Positions 52,577 to 61,101 are shown, numbered from the stretch's first letter. The stretch: 64,000 bases of DNA from an uncultured Candidatus Melainabacteria bacterium (GCA_934757155.1 CAKVLI010000007.1:10328-74327); one strand, 5' to 3'. Notes: generated by a model from the letters alone, not told the origin. Translations and numbers: made by a program.

Positions 52577-53188
52577 ATGTCTGATTTGTTAAATTTAATT
52601 CAATCAAGAAAAAGTGTCAGAAAATATTCTGATAAACATGTTTCAGATGGAGATTTGAGAAAAATTTTAGAAGCAGGACGTCTTGCGCCTTCTTGGATGA
52701 ATGTTCAGAGCTGGAAATTTATTCTTGTAAAATCACAAGAAAACAAAGACATGTTGTCAGAGCTTTCAATCGGACAGAAGCAGGTAAAAAACGCTGATGC
52801 AGTAATTGTTTGTGTTGCCGATACAAATGCTTGGGAAGAGGCTAAAATTACACACATTATTAATCCTGCGCTTAACCCTGTTATGCAGTGTGAAAACGCT
52901 GTTACAATAAGAACTTTAGAACAAGTTGTTTATCCGGTGTCTTATATGATGCTTGAAGCGGAATCTTTGGGTATAAGTTCATGTATAATTGGCGCTTTTG
53001 GGAGTGAAATTACGAATATTTTGCCTGAAGTTTATACTAAGGTTAAAAAAGTTTTGAACTTAAACGAAAATCAAATCATTTCTACAATGATTACGTTAGG
53101 ATATGAAGAAGGACACATGGATACAGTTAAACAGAGAAAAGATTTTGACGAAGTTGTGTCTTTAGAAAAAATCGGAAATAAATTTTAA
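52577..53188 (+). CDS. Nitroreductase-family flavoprotein
   Basis: This FMN-dependent NAD(P)H oxidoreductase is 203 aa. The N-terminus IQSRKSVRKYSDKHVSDGDLRKILEAGRLAPSWMN is the standard FMN-binding start, with the Arg-Ser-x-Arg pattern. The middle MLEAESLGISSCIIGAF and the late ITLGYEEG also match. It starts six bases after the LCP stop and is probably in the same transcript. The natural substrate is unknown. It overlaps the convergent small gene by four bases. Confidence 0.92.
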   Translation: MSDLLNLIQSRKSVRKYSDKHVSDGDLRKILEAGRLAPSWMNVQSWKFILVKSQENKDMLSELSIGQKQVKNADAVIVCVADTNAWEEAKITHIINPALNPVMQCENAVTIRTLEQVVYPVSYMMLEAESLGISSCIIGAFGSEITNILPEVYTKVKKVLNLNENQIISTMITLGYEEGHMDTVKQRKDFDEVVSLEKIGNKF

Positions 53189-53385
53189 ACTTCCGGCTCT
53201 CCTGCAACCGCTTTAAGTATTTCAACAACTTTTGGCATTTGACATTTAAAAGAGTAGTGTCCTTTCACGATAGAACATTCCGAACAATTTCCATTGAGTC
53301 GGTAACACTCAAGTGCTTGTTCCGTCCAATTTTTAGTAATTGAATCCGATATTACTGTTGTCGGTTGTACGATACTGTTTAACAT
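53185..53385 (-). CDS. Small cysteine-containing protein, possible zinc ribbon
   Basis: This 66-residue protein has cysteines in a CYRLNGNCSECSIVKGHYSFKC arrangement (C-x6-C-x2-C-x9-C), which could bind zinc or form disulfides. No signal peptide is seen, so zinc binding is more likely. It converges on the nitroreductase gene with a four-base overlap. No domain family is assigned, but it looks like a genuine small gene rather than a chance frame, because the cysteine spacing is orderly and the sequence is of normal composition. Confidence 0.55.
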   Translation of the reverse strand: MLNSIVQPTTVISDSITKNWTEQALECYRLNGNCSECSIVKGHYSFKCQMPKVVEILKAVAGEPEV

Positions 53386-53662
53386 AATTTCTCCCCCGTG
53401 GCGAACAATTCCCCTCTCCTATCATAAAGCTTTCTGAAAATATAACATCCTTTAAATAGAGGAGATTTTGAAAAGGTTTTAAAGAAGAATGGTTTGGGAG
53501 GTAAATATTTTAATTTTTGGATTTTTGAAGAGTCTTCTTGGTTAAGTTTTGTAAAAAATCTTGCCCCAACTAGCAAAAAAATTTTATTATGCGGTTTAGA
53601 ACAAATGGATGGTTGATTAAATACGAGGTATGATATAATTTAATAATAAAGCGAGGTAATGC

Positions 53663-53986
53663 ATGAGTGAGATTAATGGTCCTAAAATTAGTGTTAATCA
53701 GGTAAATTACAATGGTATTCAGAAGCAAAACATTGCTCCTGAAACAGCAGCAGAAAATACCCCTCAAATAACGGATTTTTCTGATTCAAAAGCAGAGGCA
53801 CTGGGACGTTCAATGTTGTTTAAGGGAGCAGATAGTGTTAATAATGATTTGAAGGCACTTGTCGAAAATCCTCAAATTGCAGACAATTCTGATGAAGTTT
53901 TTGAAACTGCTTATAAAGTAGCTCAACAAAACGGATTGGAAAATCCTTATGAAGAAGCTGCAAGCGCATCAACAACTTCTATGTAA
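53663..53986 (+). CDS. Small hypothetical protein, soluble, Ala/Asn-rich
   Basis: This 107-residue protein has no recognised domain. GAGG at 53651 is well placed for the ATG. The N-terminus (QVNYNGIQKQN) is a weak match to the F-x-G N-termini elsewhere (here Y-N-G), and SMLFKG occurs later. The C-terminal half is helical (DEVFETAYKVAQQNGLENPYEEA). It stands alone; the 277-bp gap before it (53386-53662) has nothing recognisable. Confidence 0.6.
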   Translation: MSEINGPKISVNQVNYNGIQKQNIAPETAAENTPQITDFSDSKAEALGRSMLFKGADSVNNDLKALVENPQIADNSDEVFETAYKVAQQNGLENPYEEAASASTTSM

Positions 53987-54043
53987 ATTTAACTGATGTA
54001 GCGAAATGTGTTAAAGTAAAAAGAGAAGAGTAAGGAAGAGAGT

Positions 54044-54739
54044 ATGAATGAGAACAACAAGCCGGTTGTAAACTTGATTTCAAAGCCGGAAAATATGCTT
54101 AAGACAATATATACAGCGTGTAGAACATGCTACAGTGCGGATATTCCTATAAATATTTATAACAGCACTGATGATGAAGAAAAAATGCTTAAACTTATTG
54201 AGCGTGTAATTTCTTCCGGTCATTATTCAACAATTGAGCATATTCAGGTAACTTTTGCAATTTCGAATGTTTCAAGAGCTTGTACACACCAGCTTGTAAG
54301 ACACAGACACATGTCTTTTTCTCAAAAATCTCAAAGATATGTTAAGGAAAAAGGTCAGTTTGATTTTATCATTCCGCCGACTATTGACAGAAATCCTGAA
54401 TTGAAAGAAAGATTCGTTAAATTTATGGACGAAATTTCTAAAGTTTATTGCGAATTTACAGAGGCAGGAATTCCTGCTGAGGACGCAAGAGCTGTGCTTC
54501 CGAATGCGGCGGCGTCTTCAATTGTGGCAAGCTTGAACTTGAGAGAAATGATTCACCTTGCAAATTTAAGACTTTGCACAAGAGCGCAATATGAAATCAG
54601 AACAATGGTTAAGATGATGTGTGATGCGCTTGTTGCGGAAGAGCCTTGGTTAAAGTCTTATCTTGTGCCAAAATGTGAACGTTTAGGCTTCTGTGATGAA
54701 GATAAATCTTGCGGCAGAACTCCTGTAAGAGAGAAATAA
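54044..54739 (+). CDS. thyX: Flavin-dependent thymidylate synthase
   Basis: ThyX makes dTMP from dUMP using FAD and methylene-tetrahydrofolate. The ThyX motif RHRHMSFSQKSQRY fits RHRxxSxxxxSxRY. The 231-aa length and the RTMVKMMCDALVAEEPWL region are typical. It implies there may be no ThyA in the genome. The amino-acid-binding protein gene starts three bases after its stop, which suggests co-transcription without an obvious functional link. Confidence 0.96.
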   Translation: MNENNKPVVNLISKPENMLKTIYTACRTCYSADIPINIYNSTDDEEKMLKLIERVISSGHYSTIEHIQVTFAISNVSRACTHQLVRHRHMSFSQKSQRYVKEKGQFDFIIPPTIDRNPELKERFVKFMDEISKVYCEFTEAGIPAEDARAVLPNAAASSIVASLNLREMIHLANLRLCTRAQYEIRTMVKMMCDALVAEEPWLKSYLVPKCERLGFCDEDKSCGRTPVREK

Positions 54740-54742
54740 TTT

Positions 54743-55540
54743 ATGAAGAGAGCTGCGTTTATTTTTGTTCTTACACTTTTTGTGTTTGCTATAGCTTATG
54801 CACTGTTGTTTCCTTCTGCTGAGTATAAACAAGGGGATAAGTATGAAGAAATTATGGCTCGCGGGTATTTGAAGGTGGGGATAAATCCTAACTCAAAACC
54901 TTTCGGTTATTATGATGAGAACGGGAATATTATCGGATATGATGCAGATTTGGCGCGTTATATAGCTCAATATATAGTAAAAAGCCCAAATAGACTTGAA
55001 TTTATACCTGTAACCCCATCTACAAGATTGATTAAAGCTTCGACCGGCGAGGTTGACATCGTAATTTCTACTGTGACAATTACACCTCAAAGACAAGAAG
55101 TTGTTGATTTTTCAATCCCTTATGACACAGCAGGGCAGGCAATTCTTGTACCTTCAATCAGCAATGTAGGATCTTTATCTGATTTAGCAGGGCAAAATGT
55201 GGGTGTAATTTTTGGAACTACGGCTGAAAAAAATATGAAAAACCTTGTGCCTACTGCAGTTCTTTTTGGGTTTAGAAGCTATCCGGACGCATATAACGCC
55301 TTGAAAAAAGGTCAAATAAACGCTATAACTTCTGATGATACGATTTTGAGCAGATTTGCAATAGAAGATAAATCTGTTAAACTTCTTCAGAAAAGATATT
55401 CGCGAGAGCCATACGGAATCGCTTTCAAAAAAGGCGAAACAGCTGTTAAGTTAAAGGAGAATTTGGATTTTGCTATTCAGGATATGCAACAGAAGAATGT
55501 CATTCAAAGATTACGTAAAAAGTGGAATATTGACGGTTAA
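54743..55540 (+). CDS. Family 3 amino-acid-type solute-binding protein
   Basis: This 265-residue protein has an N-terminal hydrophobic signal (AAFIFVLTLFVFAIAYALLF) without a lipobox cysteine, so it may be a signal anchor or cleaved. The binding-protein fold begins YLKVGINPNSKPFGYYDENGNIIGYDADLARYIA, with the typical VDIVISTVTITPQRQEVVDFSIPYD and YGIAFKKGE motifs. No permease or ATPase is adjacent. It is coupled to thyX by a three-base gap. It could supply an amino acid or act as a sensor. Confidence 0.9.
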   Translation: MKRAAFIFVLTLFVFAIAYALLFPSAEYKQGDKYEEIMARGYLKVGINPNSKPFGYYDENGNIIGYDADLARYIAQYIVKSPNRLEFIPVTPSTRLIKASTGEVDIVISTVTITPQRQEVVDFSIPYDTAGQAILVPSISNVGSLSDLAGQNVGVIFGTTAEKNMKNLVPTAVLFGFRSYPDAYNALKKGQINAITSDDTILSRFAIEDKSVKLLQKRYSREPYGIAFKKGETAVKLKENLDFAIQDMQQKNVIQRLRKKWNIDG

Positions 55541-55621
55541 GTGTCTTTTTCACATTCTTAATATAAACTTTTGTTAACTTTTTATTTCTTTTTGTCAATT
55601 CTTCGTTAAAAAAATACTTTA

Positions 55622-55642
55622 ATAAACTATAGTGTAGTTTAT
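55622..55642. promoter_or_regulatory. Perfect palindrome upstream of the HD-GYP-like gene
   Basis: ATAAACTA-TAGTG-TAGTTTAT has 8-bp perfect arms. It lies 18 bp before the ATG at 55660 and overlaps a TATAGT -10-like element, as an operator would. Confidence 0.5.
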
Positions 55643-55659
55643 AAAGTGTAGCGTTTTTA

Positions 55660-56409
55660 ATGACATTTATTTACAATACCCCGATAAATCTCAATATCCC
55701 GAAAATAGCATTCAGAAGTAATTCTGCTGTTACAATGCCGGCAGGCGTACCTTCTAAAGACTCTTTTAGCACCAATCCTTTATATGAAAAGTTTGGTACA
55801 AAAGCTGAGATTGAGATGCGTGCGAAATCAAATCCTCGAATCAGGGAGCTTTTGGATGAATATAATTTGCCTGTAAATGTTAACGCGGATGAGCTGGAAG
55901 CATTAAAATCCGGACATTTGAAAGATACACGTATTGTTGCAGCGCAAATTTATTCTTCACTCCCGCAGGAAATGAAAAACAAAGTTAACTTGTCTGAATT
56001 ACAGCAGGCTGCAATGCTTCATGACTATGGCAAGGTATTGGTTCCGACTTCTGTGTTGAATAAGACAGGAAAATTGACGGATAAAGAACGTGAGATTATG
56101 CAATTACATTCCGAAATCGGATATGAATTATTGAAGAATAAAGGATTGAGCGAGAATACTTTAAACTTGGTAAAATATCATCATCAAACTCCTGACGGAA
56201 ACGGATATCCTTCAGTGGGTGCGGAATACAGTTATGGCATTGATTCACAGATTTTAAATGTAGCTGATAAATATGCAGCATTAAGAGAGAAGAGAAGTTA
56301 CAAGGATGCGATGAGCAAGGAAGAAGCTTTGAATATTATTAAAGAGGACGTTGAGAACGGACTTATTTCGGAAGAAGTTTATAATGCGCTTGTAAAAGCT
56401 GTTCATTAA
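55660..56409 (+). CDS. HD-GYP-like phosphohydrolase domain protein with N-terminal F-R-S peptide
   Basis: The 249 residues contain an HD phosphohydrolase core: MLHDYGKVLVP (the HD pair), LHSEIGYELL, then HHQTPDGNGYP (the HD-GYP signature with GYP), and NVADKYAAL. HD-GYP enzymes degrade c-di-GMP, so it may counter the REC-GGDEF protein in the chemosensory cluster. The N-terminus, MTFIYNTPINLNIPKIAFRS, carries the F-[KRH]-[GAS] signature with R-S. The His-Asp-Gly pattern is present, but the spacing is short for a full HD-GYP, so a different HD substrate is possible. Confidence 0.78.
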   Translation: MTFIYNTPINLNIPKIAFRSNSAVTMPAGVPSKDSFSTNPLYEKFGTKAEIEMRAKSNPRIRELLDEYNLPVNVNADELEALKSGHLKDTRIVAAQIYSSLPQEMKNKVNLSELQQAAMLHDYGKVLVPTSVLNKTGKLTDKEREIMQLHSEIGYELLKNKGLSENTLNLVKYHHQTPDGNGYPSVGAEYSYGIDSQILNVADKYAALREKRSYKDAMSKEEALNIIKEDVENGLISEEVYNALVKAVH

Positions 56410-56429
56410 AAATTATGGACTTTTCTTGT

Positions 56430-56456
56430 GGTGGGAATCACTACGTTTTTCCCACC
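56430..56456. other. Stem-loop after the HD-GYP-like gene
   Basis: GGTGGGAA (56430-56437) pairs with TTCCCACC (56449-56456). There is no T-run on either side, so a factor-independent terminator is doubtful; it could be an RNA-stabilising hairpin. Confidence 0.4.
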
Positions 56457-56504
56457 CTACATGCTTACAATAAAGAAAAGAAAATAAAAATAGACATTTT
56501 TATA

Positions 56505-56513
56505 TGGTACAAT
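56505..56513 (+). promoter_or_regulatory. Extended -10 promoter of thrS
   Basis: TGGTACAAT is an extended -10 element (TGnTATAAT type). The roughly 90-nt leader that follows holds GGGG-GATCCA-CCCC (56531-56544) and TAGTA-GAATGT-TACTA (56564-56579), which may regulate thrS. No T-box specifier is recognised. Confidence 0.4.
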
Positions 56514-56612
56514 ACTCTATGTAATAGTTAGGGGGATCCACCCCTTGTGCGAGGTAAATAGGTTAGTAGAATGTTACTACAGACCGTCTGTTTATTTCGG
56601 GAAAGGATAAAA

Positions 56613-58385
56613 ATGGAAAAAAACAACGAAACACTGCATGTACTTAGACATTCATGCTCACACATCATGGCACAGGCTGTGCAAAAGCTGTTCCCACAAG
56701 CAAAGTTGGCTATCGGGCCGGCTACAGATAACGGGTTTTACTATGATTTTGACCTGACTGACGGGTATGCATTTACCCACGACGATTTGGAAAAAATCGA
56801 AGAAGAAATGAAAAACATCATTAAACAAAATTTGACGTTCGAAAAGTATGTTATTCCTGATGTTGACAAACAGATTGCTGAATTCAAGGCTGAGGGCGAA
56901 ATTTATAAAGCCGAGCTTCTTGAAGAGCACAGAAATGACAATCCTACACTTTATTTAACAAAGGATAAAGACGGAAATGTTTTGTTCAACGATCTTTGTG
57001 CAGGACCGCATATTCCGAACACATCATATATCAAAGGAAACGCGATTAAGCTTCTGAAGGTTGCAGGTGCTTACTGGCGCGGAAACGAAAAGAACAAAAT
57101 GCTTCAAAGAATTTATGCGACTGCATATTGGAACAAGGAGGATTTGCAAAGCTATTTAACATTCCTTGAAGAAGCTGAAAAACGTGACCACAGAAAACTC
57201 GGAACTCAATTGGACTTGTTCTCAACTCGCGAAGAATTGGGCGGTGGACTTGTTTTGTGGCATCCAAATCTTGCTGTGGTCAGAGAAGAAATCGAAAACT
57301 ACTGGAGAAGTGAGCACAGAAAACGCGGTTACGTAATTGTAAACACTCCACATATTGCGAAATCTAAATTGTGGGAGATTTCAGGACATGCTGATCACTA
57401 CAGAGAAAATATGTTCTTCATCCAAAAAGAAGAGGATTCTGATGAACAATTTATCTTGAAACCGATGAATTGTCCATTCCACATCTTGATTTATCAAGCA
57501 AACAGATATTCTTACCGTTCATTGCCGTTGAGAATGGCTGAATTGGGTACTGTTTACAGAAAAGAAAAATCAGGCGCACTTTCAGGTTTGACTCGTGTTC
57601 AAGGATTTACTCAGGATGATGCTCACATCTTCTGTACTCCGGAACAATTGGTTGATGAAATTAATGAAATCATTGATTTTGTCGCAGACACAATGAAAAT
57701 CTTCAAGATGGATTTTGAGGTCGAACTCTCAACTCGTCCTGAAAGCTATGTAGGTGAAATCGAAAACTGGAACAGAGCGGAAGCAGGACTGAAGGAAGCT
57801 ATGGACAGACGCGGTATGAAATACGACATCAATGAAGGTGATGGCGCGTTTTACGGTCCGAAAATCGACTTCAAGGTTAAGGATGCTATCGGTAGAACTT
57901 GGCAGTGTGCAACTATTCAGCTTGACTTTAATCTTCCTGAGAGATTTGATATCAAGTATCAGGATAAAGATGGTCAAATGAAGACTCCTGTAATGCTTCA
58001 CAGAGTAATCTTTGGTTCAATGGAGAGATTCCACGGAATTTTGATTGAACACTATGCGGGTGCGTTCCCTACTTGGTTGGCACCAACTCAGGTTGCAATT
58101 GTTCCGATTTCTAACGAAAAACATATCGATTTTGCAGAAGAAGTTTATAAGAAAATGCGTGCAGCGGGTATCAGAGTTAAGCTTGATGACAGATCTGAAA
58201 GTATGAACTATAAGATTCGAGAATCATTGCAAGATAAGAAGATTCCTTATGTATGCGTTATCGGTGACAAGGAAATTGAGGCTAATTCAGTTGCGGTCAG
58301 AAAACGCGGCGTAGGTCAAATCGGTACGTTCTCTGTTGATGAATTTATTTCAAATACTTTGAAGGAAATTTACGAAAGAGCGTAG
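56613..58385 (+). CDS. thrS: Threonyl-tRNA synthetase lacking the N-terminal TGS domain
   Basis: This class II synthetase charges tRNA-Thr. The N-terminal editing domain begins at once with HSCSHIMAQAVQKLFPQ (the HxxxH pair) and DLCAGPHIPNT. The catalytic core follows with KPMNCPFHILIY (zinc-ligand Cys), YRKEKSGALSGLTRVQGFTQDDAH and RVIFGSMERFHGILIEHYAGAFPTW, then an anticodon-binding domain. The protein is 590 aa, about 50-60 residues shorter than typical ThrS, and the usual N-terminal TGS domain is missing. The start at 56613 has GGAAAGGA upstream; an in-frame ATG 42 bp earlier adds only an unrelated segment. Confidence 0.96.
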   Translation: MEKNNETLHVLRHSCSHIMAQAVQKLFPQAKLAIGPATDNGFYYDFDLTDGYAFTHDDLEKIEEEMKNIIKQNLTFEKYVIPDVDKQIAEFKAEGEIYKAELLEEHRNDNPTLYLTKDKDGNVLFNDLCAGPHIPNTSYIKGNAIKLLKVAGAYWRGNEKNKMLQRIYATAYWNKEDLQSYLTFLEEAEKRDHRKLGTQLDLFSTREELGGGLVLWHPNLAVVREEIENYWRSEHRKRGYVIVNTPHIAKSKLWEISGHADHYRENMFFIQKEEDSDEQFILKPMNCPFHILIYQANRYSYRSLPLRMAELGTVYRKEKSGALSGLTRVQGFTQDDAHIFCTPEQLVDEINEIIDFVADTMKIFKMDFEVELSTRPESYVGEIENWNRAEAGLKEAMDRRGMKYDINEGDGAFYGPKIDFKVKDAIGRTWQCATIQLDFNLPERFDIKYQDKDGQMKTPVMLHRVIFGSMERFHGILIEHYAGAFPTWLAPTQVAIVPISNEKHIDFAEEVYKKMRAAGIRVKLDDRSESMNYKIRESLQDKKIPYVCVIGDKEIEANSVAVRKRGVGQIGTFSVDEFISNTLKEIYERA

Positions 58386-58403
58386 GATTTAGAGATTAAG
58401 ATG

Positions 58404-58443
58404 GCGCGGGGTTTTGCATTCGCAAAACCCCGCGCTGTTTTTT
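58404..58443 (+). terminator. Strong Rho-independent terminator of thrS
   Basis: GCGCGGGGTTTTGC (58404-58417) pairs perfectly with GCAAAACCCCGCGC (58422-58435) around ATTC, followed by TGTTTTTT. Confidence 0.95.
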
Positions 58444-58454
58444 ATCTCCATTTC

Positions 58455-58639
58455 GAAGAACAAAAAGCTAGCAATGTTCACCAACTAGTCAAATATATAT
58501 ACCCCTTCCCCCCGTTCCGGAGGACAAAAAACCAGTAGCGCCTACTAGCCAGTCCAATACATTTACCCCTTCCCCCCATTCCGGAGGACAAAAAAACTAG
58601 TAGTAACCACCCACCAACCAAATACATTTACCCCCCCGC
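58455..58639. repeat. G-rich dispersed repeat, three tandem units, reverse orientation
   Basis: Three 59-64 bp units follow the thrS terminator. On the minus strand each reads G-run, TAAATGTATT or a variant, then a GGTTGGT/GACTGGCTAGT-type segment, then ACTACTAGTTTTTT or a variant. Two of the three boundaries contain GTCCTCCGGAAC or GTCCTCCGGAAT before the next G-run. They are the same family as 2943-3050. No gene lies in 58386-58687. Confidence 0.85.
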
Positions 58640-58687
58640 AAATTTTATTTTTACGTGTTTTTATATTCATGTGAAAAGGAGTTATAT

Positions 58688-59299
58688 ATGCCAAAAGTTA
58701 ATTTAATATCATCTGCTTACCCTAAAGTTGCACAAGATAAAGCTGTCGGAACACATTTCAAATTCAATATTGCTGATGGAAAAACGGTTGCTGCGAAGTG
58801 GCAAGGTATACGTGCAGAAAGTATGGATGCGAATGTTGCGGGATTTATTACGAATGATAAGGATGTTTTTGTTTACCACATTGCGCCTGAGCAAAATACA
58901 GAATCTTCTGTTATAAACTTTTTGGCAGATAAAATTGCCGAGTTAAAGACTAGCGGCGATAATTTGTGGGCATATATTTGTGGTGGTTGGGCTTTGGAAA
59001 ATAACAACAAAGTCGCAGAAAAAAGCTTTAATCTTTATAATTCAATAGCAAACGAACTGGAGGAGCAGGAAGTTCCGTTTGGTATGATGTGCGGTAAATA
59101 TGAACACGGCAATATGGATAATTTCAGATTCTTCCAAAACAAATTATTCGTTTGGGGCGACAAGATCAAGGAAAGACTCGTCAAGGACGAACCATTGACT
59201 GTTGCAAAAGTTATGGATAAATTTGCGGATGATTATCAGTGTGTTGAATTCTCACCCGATTTTGAATTTGAAGTACCTTTTAAGAAAAACTTAAGATAG
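58688..59299 (+). CDS. Hypothetical cytoplasmic protein (203 aa)
   Basis: This is a soluble protein of 203 residues, assigned from the ATG at 58688 with an AAGGAG ribosome site. No domain is recognised. It starts MPKVNLISSAYPKVAQDKA, with KFNIADGKT later, and has a run LWAYICGGWALENNNKVAEKS. Conserved-looking Cys/Gly motifs (YICGGW, MMCGKYEHGN) may mark an active or binding site. The upstream in-frame start is rejected because the ribosome site is inside it. It overlaps the convergent tgt by nine bases. Confidence 0.65.
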   Translation: MPKVNLISSAYPKVAQDKAVGTHFKFNIADGKTVAAKWQGIRAESMDANVAGFITNDKDVFVYHIAPEQNTESSVINFLADKIAELKTSGDNLWAYICGGWALENNNKVAEKSFNLYNSIANELEEQEVPFGMMCGKYEHGNMDNFRFFQNKLFVWGDKIKERLVKDEPLTVAKVMDKFADDYQCVEFSPDFEFEVPFKKNLR

Positions 59300-60415
59300 A
59301 ACCTTTGAGTAGTGTTCGTTATAGAAGAATTCAAATTCATCATTTAGAATTGCTTTGCGTGCTTTTTTTGCAAAATCAATCAGGAATTTTATGTTGTGAA
59401 TAGACATCAGTGCTTGACCTGTACCTTCTCCGCACTTGTAGAGATGTCTTAAGTATGCTCTGGAGTGGTTTTGACAGCAGTAACAATCACAATTTTCATC
59501 CAAAGGTCTTGGATCTTCGTGGTATTGTGAGTTCTTGATTTGTTTTTTGCCTTCGTATGTAAAGAATGAACCGTGGCGAGCGTTTCTTGTCGGAAGTACG
59601 CAATCAAACATGTCAACTCCGCGTTTGATTCCGTCTAACAAATCTTCCGGAGTGCCCACTCCCATAAGGTATCTTGGTTTGTCGTTCGGGAGCAGAGGAG
59701 CCGTCAACTCAACAAAATGGTTCATAGTTTCTTTGTCTTCGCCTACACTCAAACCGCCGATTGCGTAGCCTACAGCTGGGATTGAAGATACGAAAGCTGC
59801 GCTTTCGCGTCTTAGGTCATCAAAGAATGCACCTTGACAGATTGGGAATAGTGCTTGGGTTGTGCTTGTTTTTGCTTTGACGCAGCGTTCAAGCCATCTG
59901 TGAGTTCTTTCCATTGCTTCTTTTGCGGTTTTGTAGTCGCATGGGAACGGTGCGCACCAATCGAATGCCATGATTATATCTGCTCCGATTGCTTGTTGAA
60001 TCTCCATTGACACTTCAGGACTGATGAAATGTTTTTTCCCGTCTTTAGGGTCACGGAATTCGACGCCTTCTTCTGAAATTTTTCTCAGATGGGCGAGTGA
60101 AAATACCTGAAACCCTCCTGAATCGGTTAGTACAGGTTTTTGCCAATTCATCCAACCGTGGATGCCCCCGAATTTTTCAATAAGTTTATGCCCTGCTCTT
60201 AAGTAGAGATGGTATGAATTAGCCAAAATTATTTGAGCGCCTGTGTCGTAAAGGTTGTTGTTCGTTACGAGTTTTACGGTTGAGTTTGTACCGACCGGCA
60301 TGAAAATAGGTGTTTCAATATCGCCGTGCGGTGTGTGTAGAATACCCGCGCGAGCACCGGTTTTGGCATCAATATGTACTAATTCATAACTAAAATTATC
60401 AAAAACTGTAGACAT
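59291..60415 (-). CDS. tgt: Queuine tRNA-ribosyltransferase
   Basis: This enzyme replaces guanine-34 in tRNAs for Asn, Asp, His and Tyr with a queuosine precursor. The 374 residues are standard. Motifs are LANSYHLYLRAG, LTDSGGFQVFSLAHL (catalytic Asp), AFDWCAPFPCDYKTAKEAMERTHRW, GGLSVGEDKETM, FDCVLPTRNARHG with the second catalytic Asp, and CDCYCCQNHSRAYLRHL with the zinc ligands (three Cys and a His). It is downstream of ndk on the minus strand, separated by a G-rich repeat fragment. Confidence 0.97.
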   Translation of the reverse strand: MSTVFDNFSYELVHIDAKTGARAGILHTPHGDIETPIFMPVGTNSTVKLVTNNNLYDTGAQIILANSYHLYLRAGHKLIEKFGGIHGWMNWQKPVLTDSGGFQVFSLAHLRKISEEGVEFRDPKDGKKHFISPEVSMEIQQAIGADIIMAFDWCAPFPCDYKTAKEAMERTHRWLERCVKAKTSTTQALFPICQGAFFDDLRRESAAFVSSIPAVGYAIGGLSVGEDKETMNHFVELTAPLLPNDKPRYLMGVGTPEDLLDGIKRGVDMFDCVLPTRNARHGSFFTYEGKKQIKNSQYHEDPRPLDENCDCYCCQNHSRAYLRHLYKCGEGTGQALMSIHNIKFLIDFAKKARKAILNDEFEFFYNEHYSKVLS

Positions 60416-60419
60416 AATC

Positions 60420-60487
60420 TTATATGACCCAAAGAAAACTCACTCCGAGCCCCCTTTGGTTACCTTCTTATTTACCCCTTTACCCCC
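60420..60487. repeat. G-rich dispersed repeat fragment abutting the ndk stop
   Basis: Right after the ndk stop, on the minus strand, GGGGGTAAAGGGGTAAATAAG continues as a partial unit of the G-rich family. The remainder up to the tgt start shows nothing else. Confidence 0.65.
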
Positions 60488-60967
60488 CTAGCCTTGGAAC
60501 CTTTCTTCGTCGAAGGTAATCATTTCTAACATAGATTGCCAGTTATCGAAGATTTCTTCCGGCTTGAAGTAGATACCGATTTCTCTTTGAGCGCTTTCAA
60601 GCGAATCTGAAGCGTGCACAACATTGTATTCCATAACTTGTGCGAAATCAGCACGGATTGTACCCATATCAGCTTTAAGCGGGCTTGTTGCCCCAACCAT
60701 GTGGCGTACGCTTTCGACTGCTTCGTATCCTTCAACCACCATAGCAACAATAGGACCGCTGGTAATATAGTGAATTAAGCGGTTATAAAACGGTTTACCG
60801 TAATGTTCTTCGTAATGTTTTGCTGCAAGTTCAGGGGTTACTTGTAGGAGTTTCATAGCAACGATTTTGAACCCTTTGTTTTCAAAACGTTCAATGATTT
60901 TTCCGATAAGTCCTCTTTTAACGCCGTCCGGCTTAATTGCAACGAATGTTCTTTCTTCTATTTTCAT
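60488..60967 (-). CDS. ndk: Nucleoside diphosphate kinase
   Basis: Ndk equalises nucleoside di- and triphosphate pools through a phospho-His. The catalytic His is in the NVVHASDS stretch, with the family's KPDGVKRGLIG start and MVGATSPLKADMGTIRADF. The 159-aa length is slightly longer than the usual 140-150, the excess lying in the C-terminal IFDNWQSMLEMITFDEERFQG. The gene ends at a TAG directly followed by the G-rich repeat. A gap of 134 bp separates it from the giant repeat protein gene. Confidence 0.96.
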   Translation of the reverse strand: MKIEERTFVAIKPDGVKRGLIGKIIERFENKGFKIVAMKLLQVTPELAAKHYEEHYGKPFYNRLIHYITSGPIVAMVVEGYEAVESVRHMVGATSPLKADMGTIRADFAQVMEYNVVHASDSLESAQREIGIYFKPEEIFDNWQSMLEMITFDEERFQG

Positions 60968-61025
60968 AGCCTCTCCTTAATTTCACCATGTTTATTAGAA
61001 CACAAAAGGAGAAGGAAGTAAAGAG

Positions 61026-61057
61026 AGAGTGGTCGCTGAATTTTCAGCGACCACTCT
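61026..61057 (-). terminator. Long hairpin after the giant repeat protein gene
   Basis: AGAGTGGTCGCTGAA pairs with TTCAGCGACCACTCT (61043-61057) around a tiny loop. Only a weak CT-rich tract follows on the minus strand, so it is a strong but imperfect intrinsic terminator or a 3'-stabilising hairpin. Confidence 0.65.
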
Positions 61058-61101
61058 GTTATTGTGTATAGATATTAACATCCAGAGGTGATGAATTATT
61101 A

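Noticed and set aside
53379..53767. Minus-strand frames over the gap before 53663
   Set aside because: They lack ribosome sites and overlap the start of a better-supported gene.
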